NCBI GenBank assembly: GCA_035772785.1
Contig: JAOCPU010000039.1
Coordinates: 1 to 64,000 of the forward strand
DNA length: 64,000 nucleotides
Direction of reading: 5' to 3'
From: Phlebiopsis flavidoalba
Taxonomy: Eukaryota > Basidiomycota > Agaricomycetes > Polyporales > Phanerochaetaceae
Shown here piece after piece: positions 40,659-52,043 of the stretch. Made by a program: the position numbers and the translations under genes. Position 1 is the stretch's first letter. Each line of letters starts with the position of its first letter. The notes beneath the pieces are model-generated. The model saw nothing but the letters and a program-made list of their open reading frames with translations, was not told where the DNA came from and ran no database searches.

Positions 40659-41180
40659 AGGACCCCTGGACAATAGGGGGGGAACCCATCCCGGCGTCCG
40701 TATAAATTTGGCGGCCGCAGGCCCCGCCAGCCGTCGCCCTCATCCGCATACGGAGGCCAAATTTTGGTCCGGATGCCAACCCGTCCGTCCGTATACGCAT
40801 GGCTGGCCCTGGGCGGAGGCCGACCCCAAGTCCGTACGGCACTCAGGTCGTCGGCGTCCGAATATGAGCTGGGAGAAGTATTGCGGTTCTTCATCTGACT
40901 TTGAAGGAATTGGAACCAGATTGGAGCAGCGCAATGCGAGGCCTCATCGCGCGCGCTGATGGGTAAGAAAATTGGTGATGGGAGTAAGTAAATTAGTAAT
41001 AGGGTAAGTAAAGTGGTACTGACAACCCGTCGCCAAAGTCCGTAGATTGGTCCGGCCGCAGGCCGGACGCCGTCGAAAATCCGTACAAATCTGGCCCAAG
41101 TCGCGCGATTTCCGTCCGTATATCTGGGACGGTTTTGAAAAATCTTCGGGATGGGTTCCTCCCCTATTGTCAGGGGTCCT
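40659..41180. mobile_element. Non-autonomous hAT-type transposon (MITE), complete
   Basis: The 522-bp element begins AGGACCCCTGGACAATAGGG and ends with its near-perfect inverse (CCCCTATTGTCAGGGGTCCT). The inverted repeats extend about 35 bp to GGAACCCATCCC on both sides, with one extra base in the left copy. It is flanked by identical 8-bp TCCCAAGC duplications, the size made by hAT transposases. The interior has many GTCCGTATA/GTCCGTACG-like motifs in the subterminal regions, likely transposase-binding repeats, and no transposase gene. ORFs spanning it, including a 249-codon minus-strand frame, are artefacts. The intact ends and duplications suggest a fairly recent insertion. Confidence 0.92.
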
Positions 41181-41188
41181 TCCCAAGC
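41181..41188. repeat. Target-site duplication, right copy
   Basis: TCCCAAGC follows the last base of the element and matches the left copy exactly. Confidence 0.9.
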
Positions 41189-41530
41189 TGGCGCGCAAGG
41201 TCGAGAGAATTTGGATGGTCGTGAGGTTTGTTTCTGGAAAGACAGGCGCACATCCCCTAACAAATAGGAGTTGTTGTTTAGGTGTGGGCGGGACATCCGA
41301 GGACGACGGAGGTCAAAGGCGGTCACTTTGGCGTTGCCTCCGCGCGTTTTCGAACCGCGTACCGGTTAGCATGGACTGATGGGTTATGTTGAGCGTGCTT
41401 GGTAGATCTGTTTGTTGCCCTAGTGCATACGTAGAATGTTGCTTAAGCCCGGTATGTTTTCTGTTTCAGATGCTCGTGAGGGGGATGCCGCGCGTGCCGA
41501 TACGTGGCGTACTAAGACTAGGGTAATTGG

Positions 41531-42465
41531 CTATGAAACAAGGTTGCTACACCGATAAATGGTGTCATTGGGCTGGCACGGTGGGATGAGACGGTGTGAG
41601 GTTGCCCCGACGTGCATGGGCTTCAACTTGAAGATGCTAGTTCGATGCCTATTGTTTTCCGCTTCGTTAACGCGCGATTTGTTGACGACCTCGGTAGCAC
41701 ACGGTTGGACAGGGTCAAATGACAGGAAAATGAAGGGGGAGTCTACAAAGAATGCATAGGTGATGGGTTTTGCAAAGGAGAACAGAAACTCATGATGGAA
41801 GGATATCGTTGTCAAATCCGGTTCAACAGGGTTGATTGCGAGTGAGTATTGGAAGGAAAGAATCCTGTAGAGAGCGTCGCCAAGAGTATTTAAGGCGAGC
41901 TCAAACGACGCCCACGCCGAGGAGGCCAGCGCCGGCTTTGATACCTCTCCCCCCCCGTGCCGCAGCCAGCGATATAGCAAGGCAGCTCAGGATAAAGCCA
42001 GTAAACCTAGGTAGTAGTGAGCCTTCGTGTTGCAGTGCGAGAGATATCCTGCGCACCTGAAGAAAGCAACGCGAGACAAGGACCGCTCTTCAAGAATGGT
42101 GCGCGAAGAGGCAAAGATGGATCGTAAAACGGCGGGTGTGACGGGTATGCGGCTCGAGGACGTGGTGGGTGGCGGTGGCGGGTAGTGGCCGCGCGCGTTG
42201 GCTGCGGTGATCGTTGGGGTGGAAGAGTCGGAGGTCGTGGATGTGGGGCATGGTCGTTGTGTGCAAAGCGTCGGGCGACGTGCCTGGCCGTGAGGGTGTG
42301 ACCCGGGCACTCGGCGCGCCCATAATGAGCTGGGCGGGGCGTCGGCCGGCGAGGACGGGGGGCACGGTCCCGTGACGTCAATGACGGGGATATGCGCGTC
42401 GGCGCAACCAAAAAACGTGGCCAAATAACAGCGGGAGCAGTTGATATATGCTGTGCGTCTCCCAC
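41531..42465 (-). CDS. Uncertain minus-strand gene, unidentified
   Basis: A 149-codon minus-strand frame (41531-41980) contains hydrophobic, protein-like stretches (YRILSFQYSLAINPVEPD, FLFSFAKPITYAFFVDSPFI) and ends in a stop. A second frame upstream (41987-42424) is Pro/Ser/Thr-rich. They could be exons of one gene divergent from the RhoGEF gene. No family is recognised, and chance is possible. Confidence 0.3.
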
Positions 42466-42604
42466 ATAAATGTTCGATTATCCGTTCGAGTCCAGTGTTC
42501 GTTTATCATCGTTCCCTCACCGACCCCCGCTCCGCCCCTCCCCCGCCGTCCGCGCGCCACGGCGCCGCCGTTATACCCATCCCCTCAAGAAAAATACCCG
42601 CTGC

Positions 42605-45600
42605 ATGGCCCTCAGCGCATCCCCTCGCAGCAAGTGCCGTCCCTCTCGCAACAGGCGACGAGCGTCCTTCATCAAGGTTGAAATCATCAATACAGCCGCT
42701 ACTCACAAGACGTGTCTTCTTTTGCGGAGTAGTTGTAGAGAATGCAGAGCACGGGCAGGAACTTCCCCCAGGTGTGTCTCATGCCTATTAACTAAACGCG
42801 CAGGGTAATTCACTTGGCCAACTAGATGTACAAGACCTGGTAGCCAGCCTCGGCGAACCAGTAGATCTGGAACCAGAACCAAATGACATACCTCCCAACG
42901 ACAACTCCAGTACTGACCTATCACAAGGGGTAAGTACACTCTGTTCCTGTTACCCATTCTAAACACCTGCAACTTGTTTATAGAGCAACGAACCTCATAA
43001 ACGCAAGCGCGCAACAACCCTGTCTACTTTCAGTGATCAAATAACCAACAGCGGTCTCTTTACGCGTAAACGATCGAACACAGTCTCCAAACGCGCTCAT
43101 CGACATCGTGAACGAACTAGTCTCAACGGAACGATCCTATGTAAACCGTCTACGATCTCTCAAAGGGGAATATGCGGACCCTCTCAGGACTTTCTCTAAG
43201 AGCAAAGAGACCGCCATAATACCACGATATAAAGCAGTAACTCTATTTGGCAACATCGATCAGCTCCTCCCTGTAAACGAAGCGTTTTTGGCCGACCTTG
43301 AGCGGATGGCTGGGCCAGACGGACAAGAGTTGGTGGAGGGGTGGGCGATGTTGCGCTGAAGCATTTTAAGGAGCTCAAAGGGTTCGAGAACTATAAAACC
43401 TACTACGCAAAGCGAGAACAGGCCCAGCAAATTTTTGAAGAGGAGCTGGAGCATCGAAGCTTTGCGAATTATATTGATGTATGCATGCACATCTGGTTAC
43501 CCCTGTTGGTTTACGAACTACTCTTATCACTCGCGTTTCTAGCACGTCAAGTATTCTGGAGATGCTCGCAATCGCATCGGACTACGCGAACTGCTCATGG
43601 AACCCGTCCAACGGATACCGCGTTATACTCTTATGTTCCGGACCATGATCAAGCACATGGCGCCACACGACCCCCAACGGCAGAAGCTCATCGAGGCCGA
43701 GGAGATCGCGAGCAAGATCGCGTTGGCGGAAAACGGACGAGCAGACAAAGCGGGCGGCGACCATGTACTGTTTATCTTCGACTGTAGACGACATACCACC
43801 GAATCTCTTCTCCCACGCGCGCAAGTTCATTGACTGCATCGACGTTGAGGATGTGCTTGGGTCGCCGCTGTCCGAGGTTTTCATCTGGCTTCGTCTTCCT
43901 CTAGCGCTCCTGGCTCGTCTACTGGCGCTCTGCACTGCACTCTGTTCTTGTTCGACGACAGACTTGTTATCGTGAAGCGGCCTGGTGACAAGAGCGGCCG
44001 CACTCTGACGGGATCGACGAAGTGGACAAAGTGGTCATTGGCCGGAGTCTCTCGATACACTCGAAGCGGAATAGCCTTTCCTTCAAGGGCATGGTTGAAC
44101 TGGTGGATGTGGCGGCGACTGATATTGGTGGCGCAGGTGAGTGCGCTCTCTGGTGCGCAACCCAGGAATGATTCGGCGCGCGAGAAGCCTAATTTGACTT
44201 AATACAATTCATAGACTTTCATCTATACTTTGAAACACCGCCCGCGGACCAGACGGACAAATGGAGCGGCCGACCATTTCGCGCCATGTCGGTCGTGTTC
44301 CCCCCTTCACCTGTCAATCTGGATCCCACGCGTACGGAGGCGGAAAAGAAGCGGTTTCTTGAGAACTTGTGGGCCGCCCAAGCAAGGTATCGGACACGCT
44401 TTGGGGCAGTCGGTTATTTTGAGCGCGGAGGAGCGGGAGGTCGAGAACAGGGGAGGCAGGGTCACAACCGCGAGGACGTACTTTAACGTGTACCAGCGGA
44501 CTGCCTACCTCAAAGAGCCTGCCAAGGTCCGTCTCCCAAACCTTTCGCGATAGACTAATGCTCATCAATGCAGATGAAAGCAGTGGTTCACATTGATGCT
44601 TCCGGTGGCGCCGATCGGTTACCGTTCGGAGGCCGCGGCGGACCATTTGTGATTATACGAGTGCAACCGATGGCGGGGGAGTTGTCACGGTATACTGTTC
44701 GTTCAAGTGATCCTAACGACGAGGGCGAGGAAGACATTCTGCACACCGCCCGAGTGCGGGAAAAGGCCCGATGCCCGGCCGTATTATTCAAACTGGTTTG
44801 GTTTAATTTACTCATTCCGTTCTGTGAGGGACACTGACTCCTGGTACAGTGCACCAATATGGACTGTTCAAGTTCGGCACAGGTCTACAGTCTATACCGT
44901 CCACCCCCACTATCAGCCGTTCCAGAGCAGCTATCTTTGGTCTCGACGCCATCTCACGGAACCTCTTCCACGCACGAGCTGGATCCTCTAAGGACAACAC
45001 ATCTTTGGTGGTTCATAAATACACACAAACGGTCCAAGACGGTCGCGAGTCGTTCATCAACGGCCTCGCAATCGACTGTCCACAGCGGACAGCAGTCTCT
45101 CACGTTTCTCAGCGCGTTCACGCGGGTCGACGACGCTTACTATGGCGACGTCCCTTGAGGACGAGCACGAGTTTTCTGGAGGGATGTCGGCGGACACTGG
45201 CAGTGCGAGCTCGCGACGGTCACAGTCGTTACGGATAGGAAGCCGAAGAAACTCATCAAGAAGCGACATCTGTCGCCGAGTGGGTCAGGGAGCGAGCACG
45301 ACGCATCCCCTGGGAACAGGAGCTTGACGCGGGGTCGGTCGCCGTCCTCGGATTGGTACACAGATAATGAGGATGAACATGCCTGCGAGGCCTCGACAGA
45401 GCCATCAGGATCAGTCGGAGAGGGACTTGTCTGCGCGTTTGGAACTGGCAAGACAGAATAGTCGAAGCCAGAGTGACGCTCTCCCGGATGACATTCTGGA
45501 TCCCAGAACCTTCGAGGTCGGCGACGACATGTTTGACGATATGTACGAGGGTGAGTCGTTGTGTTCATCATCAGTCGCTTTGTTTGTACTCATTTGATGC

Positions 45601-47336
45601 AGAAGACGACCCACCACCACCAGTAAGACCCCTCTCGCGAGCTTCAAGACCACCGACATCATTGTCAATGCGCGACCTGCCAGAGATCCCGAGCGAAATG
45701 CCCGTAGACTCTCGGCCAGCAAGCGCAATGAGTCGACACTCTGTGCCACACCAAGATCATCTGACAGACAGCGAAGAGCGAGGGGGCGCGGCCATCATCT
45801 ATGATACACTCGTCAGATCGTCCGCGTGGCCCTCGAAGTGCTTCGCCCCTGCCGCCCAACGGACGAACGCCAGAAATCCGAATACACGATCTCCCTTCCG
45901 AAGAGGATGTCACGATATCGGAGGACACGATCATCAAGCAGATTGCGGGCCTGAGCCTCACGCCGCGCCATCGAAACGGATGTCGTCGATACCGCGGAGC
46001 AAGCGGCAAATGTTCGACGGGGGAGGCGCCGCGGACACCTGGCGGGCAGTTTGACGCGAAGCCACTCGCGACGGTCGAGCCCTTATCGATCAAACGGAAA
46101 GCCTCCGCGGGCGTACTCGGCGGGCACCGTAGGCGTGTGCACAATGTAGGACGGGGTTCGCCGATGTCGAAACCCACGGGCCGGGTCACCTCGTTGTCTA
46201 GACGGACGTCTTCTCAACTCAAACAGCTACGTGGGCCTTCCAACATGTTGGTTGAAGAGGCGCAGCAGCTTGTGAGACAGTCCGAATCTGCGAAAGAAGT
46301 GGTGAGGCCCTCTGTTTACGTGTCTTTCAGCGCCCCCGACTAATCCCCTTGCAGATCGAGAGCGCGCGTCGGTCGGTGCGCCAGCTGCGAGCCCACTATG
46401 AGCAGCTCACGACGTTCTCGACCATCGCGGCACGCCCTTCGACGCCGCAGCCCGACGAACGCGCCATGTCTCCGTCCGGCTACGACTGGGCTCGCGCGCC
46501 ACTCCCTCACCCGTAGTGCGTACAACGGTACGAGCCGTCTACAACCGAGCGCTAACCGCCGTGCTACAGACCCGCGAGGCGCAGGCGCGCATGGAGGAGA
46601 TGCAGCGCCTGATCGGGCGACGCGCGGTGGAGTCGCGTCCACGTCCGATGAGCGTCGCGACCGAGCCGATTGTGACCGTCAAAGGCCCCGAACCCCGGAC
46701 GCGTGGAGGACGTCGCACGCGCTATGGACGAGCTGGCGGCGCATGTGGACGGTGACCTCGACCGTGCCGCGCAGAGCGTTCAGCAGGTGCACGGCGAGAT
46801 CGAGCGGCTAGCGGCGACGCTCGTGGACGTGAGTCTCTGTGTAACCTATGTGTGCGAATACTGTTGCTGACTTAGTCCCTTGCATAGAAATCTGGCGAGC
46901 TCGATCGTGCGAATAACGAGCTTGCGAACGTGAAGCTACCAGATCTCGCTCGTCAAGCAACTCTACGACGACAGCAACGGCCGAAAGGACGCGCTTTACG
47001 ATGTAAATATCTTCCAGCATACTTTGTTTTGCGCGTAGCTGACTGGAATACGCAGGGGCGTTCAACGAGGAGCTCGACGGATGTTCACCGAGGCCTCACT
47101 GCCGGAGGGACGAGGACCTGGGCGGCGCTCACTCAGGACCTGACCGAGTCCAAAAAGGCACGCAAACGAGGTCGAAAGACAGTAACCTGTACGTCATATC
47201 TTTGCTTGTCTCTTTTCCCCTTGCATTTACACTGTATCGCACACAGGGCAACTCCGTCGCGAGCTCTCCGAGATCGAGCTCCAGAAAGAGTCGTACACAC
47301 CGCTCTGCTGCGCGCGCAAACGGCCTCCTACCGTGA
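42605..47336 (+). CDS. DH-PH guanine nucleotide exchange factor for Rho GTPases (1)
   Basis: RhoGEFs load GTP on Rho/Cdc42 GTPases at the plasma membrane to control polarity and wall synthesis. After a leader with basic Ser-rich sequence and an acidic stretch (LVASLGEPVDLEPEPNDIPP), the DH domain starts at about 43105: NELVSTERSYVNRLRSLKG, NIDQLLPVNEAFLADLE, VGDVALKHFKELKGFENYKT and RIGLRELLMEPVQRIPRYTL (the CR3 signature). The PH domain follows (LFLFDDRLVIVKRPGDKSG, with an insert FPPSPVNLDPTRTEAEKKR). A long Ser-rich region and C-terminal coiled coils (EMQRLIGRRAVES, AHVDGDLDRAAQSVQQVHGE, ELSEIELQKE) end with LLRANGLLP and a stop at 47336. Multiple introns and one-base slips (near 43338, 43757 and 44010) are present. 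The start is approximate. Confidence 0.8.
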
Positions 47337-48118
47337 TACCTCCCCACCCGCGACACACAAACATCCTTTTCTCTTTCTTTTTAACCTTCCTTTATACACT
47401 TGCTTGATCTCTGCTGTGCCGTTTTCTGTACCGTTCCGGACGCATCTGTACTCTTATCTTTCTCTGCGACACCTCGACGCTCTTGGGCTTTAGCAATCCG
47501 CTTCCTCATCCCTCTCTTATTGCTTTTTCTCTTGCTATCAGTCTTATATTCTCTTTTATTCCTGCTCGGACTCCTTGGAGGGCAATCAACAAGTCCCGGA
47601 TCTTTCCATGCGCACACACATCAAACAGACATTGGGACTCTTGTTTTTGTCTGCCAACCAAAGAGAAGTAAAGCAATCAAAGCAGGCTCCGTAGTCCTGA
47701 AATGTACAAGAAAGACAGCGTAGCAAGGGTAGACGCACTACGTGGAGTTATCATAAATGTTATAAATGAATGTCCACTATCGTGAAGCGCAATTCTAGAC
47801 GACTTTCCCCTGTGGTGAACACCATGCTCGCCCAAAATCACAAGTCTCAAGAGGGTGCGAAAGGTGGTTATTATAGAGATGTTGTATAAAGAAAGGAGTA
47901 TATCCCGAAATGTAAATTAAATGAGAAAGAGGTTGTATGGTAATCTACTCAGCGATTCATAATATCCAAAAGGTTCATTAACAATACGTAGAACATGCGT
48001 TCAAGAGAATTCCAAGATCCAAGAAAAACAAATCAAGCATCTACGGGCCCGCAAAGTCCATACTAGATTATATCACGGGGCTTTGTGCTAGGTCTGAGTT
48101 CTAGTCAAATGATATGGA
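47337..48118. other. Convergent intergenic region
   Basis: T-rich sequence (47370-47560) probably forms the 3' UTR and terminator of the RhoGEF gene. The rest is AT-richer spacer before the 3' end of the first AT-hook gene. No gene is seen. Confidence 0.5.
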
Positions 48119-49040
48119 CTATCGAGAGACTTTGGGCTTTTGTGAAGTCCCACCGGCAGTCTTGCCCTTTCTCTTCCCTTTTGCCACAGGTGGAGGCACT
48201 GGATCTATCGAACCGTTGAACCAACGCTTTCCGCATATACTATCATTTCACAAAGCTAGAACTTACCTCGAGGAGGAGGCGGCACATACTGTATAATCCT
48301 CATCCTGACCCAGGCGCCGCCCCGCGAGGAAGTGTAGGCGGAGGATCCGCCACAATCATTATCTCGGCTTCCTGGGGTTGTACGTCAACTACTAGAGTCC
48401 CTCGTCAACTGTCACGGCAACACTAATCGTAAAGCAAAGAGCGCATGTAACCCACCCCTGGGCCTCACAGCAGACCTCATGACCCGCGTGGAAGGCTCAA
48501 CAGGCTCGGGCGACCGCGGTTGTCTTTTCAACCACGGCTTGGTGCCCTTCGTGAGGTTCCGCATCTGTTGCTTCATCGTCGGCTCCTTGCGCGGGCGGCC
48601 GGGGCGTCCTGGATTCGTTCCTAAAATTTTATCAATATCAGTGGTTGCGAGAGGGAGTGACGCGTACGATTCTGCGGCGGCCAGGTCTACATATCATGAG
48701 GGGGACTCGGAGGTGGAGGGAGAGTCTGTGTGCGAGGCGGGGCTCTGGTTTTCGCTGGGATCATGGTCTACTAGCATTGGCTCGAGTTCGTGTTCAGGCT
48801 TCACAGGGGCGTACAGCCCCGACGCCGCGTCCGCGTCTGCATCGCACTCCAGTTTGACTGCCTCATTATCTCGCTGCATGCCCGCCGCGGAGTCGAGCTC
48901 TGAGGGCTTCACACCGTTACACAAACTCCGAGCTCGCGCAGATGCGACCATCCGCGTCGATTGGCGTCGTACCGGACAGTGTGTGGTGGTTGTAGACAAC
49001 GCAAATTATACAATACACTGTCCATGGTGGTCTCAGATGG
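48119..49040 (-). CDS. AT-hook/SUMO-motif family protein, copy 1
   Basis: The first visible exon (48694-48999) carries VASARARSL, then two SUMO-consensus sites (AVKLECD and PVKPEHE) and a Ser/Asp-rich tail. The next exon, after a TTTTAG acceptor near 48626, encodes NPGRPGRPRKEPTMKQQMRN followed by LTKGTKPWLKRQPRSPEPVE and STRVMRSAVR. GRPGRPRK is an AT-hook-like minor-groove binder. A last exon, joined over an intron with donor near 48270, is basic (PVAKGKRKGKTAGGTS, KPKVSR) and stops at 48119. No frame slip is needed through the AT-hook exon. It is tandem with copy 2 (same strand, about 600 bp apart). The 5' end is not fixed. A nuclear, chromatin-associated role is inferred; no known family was recognised. 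Confidence 0.6.
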
Positions 49041-49059
49041 AGTTGGTGCCGCGTCCAGT

Positions 49060-49640
49060 GAGCGAGCGCGCGTGGTTGATAACCAGATCTAGTCAGCGTA
49101 GGCACGAAACCACTCCGCGCTAAGTACAATTGAACTTGATCGTGGTTTAAAACACACAACACAACAGAAAAAAAGCCTCGCTTCAAAAGCTAAAAAGTAC
49201 ATAGACATAATTATGATACAACTTAGGCAAAAATACCAGGGGGGGGAAAATCATACAAAAGGCACTAAGAAAAAAAAACAAAAATATTACAAAAGAACAC
49301 AATAAGATATACAGGCAAACTGACACTCAAAAAAACATAAAAACAAACACAAACATAATCACAAATAAAAAAAAAAAAAATTCAATACAATTAATAAAAA
49401 ATGGATAAACATTACCACTTTAATAAACCATAATAAACAACAATAGGGGCAACACAACATAACCACAATATAAAAAAATAGCCTCTCGCTTTAGTCGAAA
49501 CACATCCGGCAATGTCAACGAAAAAACACGGGAATGGACTGGTATGGGTGTTCTAACCTGCGATTCATTGGCAAGAAATTCAAAGGTTCAATTAACAAGA
49601 CATCATGAATTCAAGAAAATCACACAGTTTTTGAAGTAAG
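49060..49640. other. Very AT-rich spacer
   Basis: About 500 bp dominated by A with scattered A-runs (for example 49270-49280 and 49367-49380), far richer in AT than the rest of the window. It separates the two tandem AT-hook genes and has no ORF of note. It could hold promoter and terminator sequence for the pair. Confidence 0.7.
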
Positions 49641-49653
49641 AAACGTGAATTCA

Positions 49654-50830
49654 TCATCTACCCGTGAAGCTCAATGGATATCCTGTCGGGAGTATTCCCA
49701 CAAGACCTGAATACTGGGGCCCCCAGTCTCTGTTGATAGTTGGTGGACTGGTTGGACTTTCGCCACAGCAGCTTTCATGCTCTTTGGACATCCTCTGTTC
49801 AGCGACATAGGCGCAGGCGATGGATTCTGCTTGCGCTTGAAGCTTGAACAACCACGCCGAGCACTGTTAATTAAAACTAATACTTACCTCGAGAGGGCGG
49901 CGTGATATATTGGTTGATTCAATTGTAGCAGTCACTTCATGAGGCAGCATGGGAGAAGAAGCATACCGCCACCGCAATCCGATCTCCTGTTTCCTGAGAC
50001 TCTGCGCTGACTGTCAGAGCGTACAACTGATGATTGTGGCGGTCCAATAAAAACACAAATACGCATGCTTACTTCTCATAGCAGATCTCAACACCCGTGT
50101 GGAAGCCTCAACAGCCTCTGGGGACTTCGGTGGTCTCTTCAGCCACGGCTTTGTACCTTTCGTGCGGTTCTGAATCTGCTGCTTAATCGTGAGCGCCTTG
50201 CGTGGGCGACCACGCTTCCCAGGAACCCGCTCCTAGAATTATTTCAAACGCCGGATGCTTACGCTAGCGGCGAGAATACGCACTATTCTGCGTCTGCCGC
50301 GTATGGGCACGATCTCAGGGTGTGGGGCGGAGCTCTTGCCCTGGGGCTCAAGCTTCGCTGCGTCCGCGACAGGCTCTGCCTTCGCCGCATAGTCTAGCGG
50401 TGTCAGAGCGACTGGTTCCAAGTCGGGCTCGGACTTCACCGCGGCATGGTGGAGCTGTGGCAGAGTTTGGCCAAGTCCCGCCTGTGGCATGGGGAAGAGC
50501 GCGCTGGAGCACGCTGCTCTCGTGCTTGTGCTTGATGATGTAGGCAGTGTGGGTCTCGCTAGAACACTGGGCAGGTCGAGGCTCCGTGTCCGCGTCAGGC
50601 TCTGATTTCGCGGTGCCATAGTCTGGCTGCGGTGCCGCCAGGTCGATTGACTCGAAATCAGAGTTCTGGTTTCGTTGTGACACGGGCGTTTTGTGCATTG
50701 CGTCGCGCCTGCGCGAGGAAATGTACTCGCGAGCGCGGGCCACGGATTTGTGCGCTGCGTCGTAGACTGTGACGCGCCCATTTATCAGCTTGCGGCGTCG
50801 TGGTTGCTGTCGCGGTATCTGAATTTACAG
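49654..50830 (-). CDS. AT-hook/SUMO-motif family protein, copy 2
   Basis: From the 5' side the exons encode IPRQQPRRRKLINGRVTVYD, RAREYISSRRRD, TAKSEPDADTEP, then AVKSEPDLEPVALTPLDYAA, KAEPVADAAKLEPQG and PEIVPIRGRRRI. The VKSE site fits the SUMO consensus, and the AKSE/AKAE/AKLE sites are weaker variants. After an intron comes VPGKRGRPRKALTIKQQIQN and RTKGTKPWLKRPPKSPEAVE with an ideal AT-hook core (KRGRPRK). The last exon ends GPQYSGLVGILPTGYPLSF followed by TGR and a stop at 49654. The same order occurs in copy 3. A frame change occurs within the first exon (near 50470), probably an indel error. Its 5' end faces dispersed repeat copy C. Function is unknown; nuclear DNA binding is inferred. 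Confidence 0.65.
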
Positions 50831-50954
50831 TGTTGTGCAGGTTGCAGTAGTACGCATGCAGCTAGCGTAGCCAGTTCGTGGAGTCAGTACCTCGCGCACA
50901 CGTCTGCGTCGAGCTGGAATCAAGTAAGCGTGATGGGGGCTCTGGTCGAGGTGC

Positions 50955-51795
50955 GAATCGTGAGAGGCGCTCCAAGTGGCAATGTCCGCCTCTATATACC
51001 GCGCGTGGATATAAGCGCCAGATCAAACGCGTCGCGTCGCGTCGAGAGAACGTGACGCGCGGCTGACCCGCTGATTCGCGACAAACAAACCAGGGAGGCC
51101 GACCCAGAACCAGCATAAATAGCAACCACCAGCCTCGTTCGCCTCCTCCATCTCCCCCCTCACCTCTCTCCTCCACCCGCTGCCTACCCTTACCCCTTCC
51201 TGCAGCGAGGCGCTTTCTGCCAACGAGAGCACGGCTTCAGCCACCGGTAGTCGTGCTCTCGGGTCCAGCAGCGGCTCGAGCGCGTCACTGGGATTGCATT
51301 CGCCTCGGGCCGCGTGGCCGCGAGGGATGTCGCCGGGCACACACCCCGCCGTCCATCGTGCTGGGCCCATTCATCACGCCGCGTCTTACAAGGATCCCAG
51401 GTCAAACAACGCAGAGGCGTCGAGGCGTATACGCCTTCGCCGCTCTCGTGCCAGGCCCATTTCTATGTCTGCGCTTTTCATCATATTTTCACTCAACATC
51501 GCAGGGCATATACACCCTCGGTGCCCTTGTTCTGTGGGCTTGGCTCGCTGTGCTTATGTCATGTGCTGCTTTCCCTTTGAGGTGTCGGAGCAACAACAAG
51601 TTTGGTGGTCGGGTGCATAGTCGGACTCAACTTAAGCGCCAAATGAAAGGCAGAGAGTTCCTCCAAGACCGCACCCGACGCAGGTGAGTAAACCCCGAGA
51701 GGGCGGGTGCGCCGCTGCTGCGGTGACTCTCCTGGTGCGGACCTTTACGACGGGTCTTGGGGATAAGTACCCCTCTGGATCTTTGGACTCGGGGG
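50955..51795 (+). repeat. Dispersed repeat, copy C
   Basis: It starts at GAGAGGCGCTCC and has a TATATACC sequence, the AAACGCGTCGCGTCGCG box with an ACGCGT core, a CATAAATAGCA TATA-like box about 80 bp later, a pyrimidine-rich tract and the CTGGGATTGCATTCGCCTC segment. The conserved GGCAGAGAGTTCCTCCAAGA block then leads to CAG|GTGAGT near 51685, and the unit ends in GGGGATAAGTACC. It is closely similar along its full length to copy D in the opposite orientation. It sits between AT-hook copy 2 and F-box copy 2. It resembles a promoter plus first exon; no protein family was recognised in its frames. Confidence 0.8.
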
Positions 51796-52043
51796 TGGGA
51801 AGCCGACACGCACCTGAAATCCATCACACAGACGCGGCCTACCAGCATAAATATTATAGCACACCCACCAAGAAAACATTGTGGTTGCTACAATTACACC
51901 TTCAGTCCTGCGAAGAGGGTCATAACGAGGCGAGGAAACAATGAACGAGTGATGACCTACTAATTTCACATGAATGCAGGCTGGATTGTCTTCAATATAA
52001 GGATTCAATAATTTAACAAGGAGATAGTAGTAAGGTGGCGTAC

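Noticed and set aside
40577..41326. 249-codon minus-strand ORF
   Set aside because: It spans the whole hAT-type element and both target duplications, so it cannot be an ancestral gene.
50239..50781. An independent start MGASQSTTQRTN for AT-hook copy 2
   Set aside because: The homologous region of copy 3 is conserved upstream of this point in another frame (IPRQQPRRR), so the true protein start lies further upstream.
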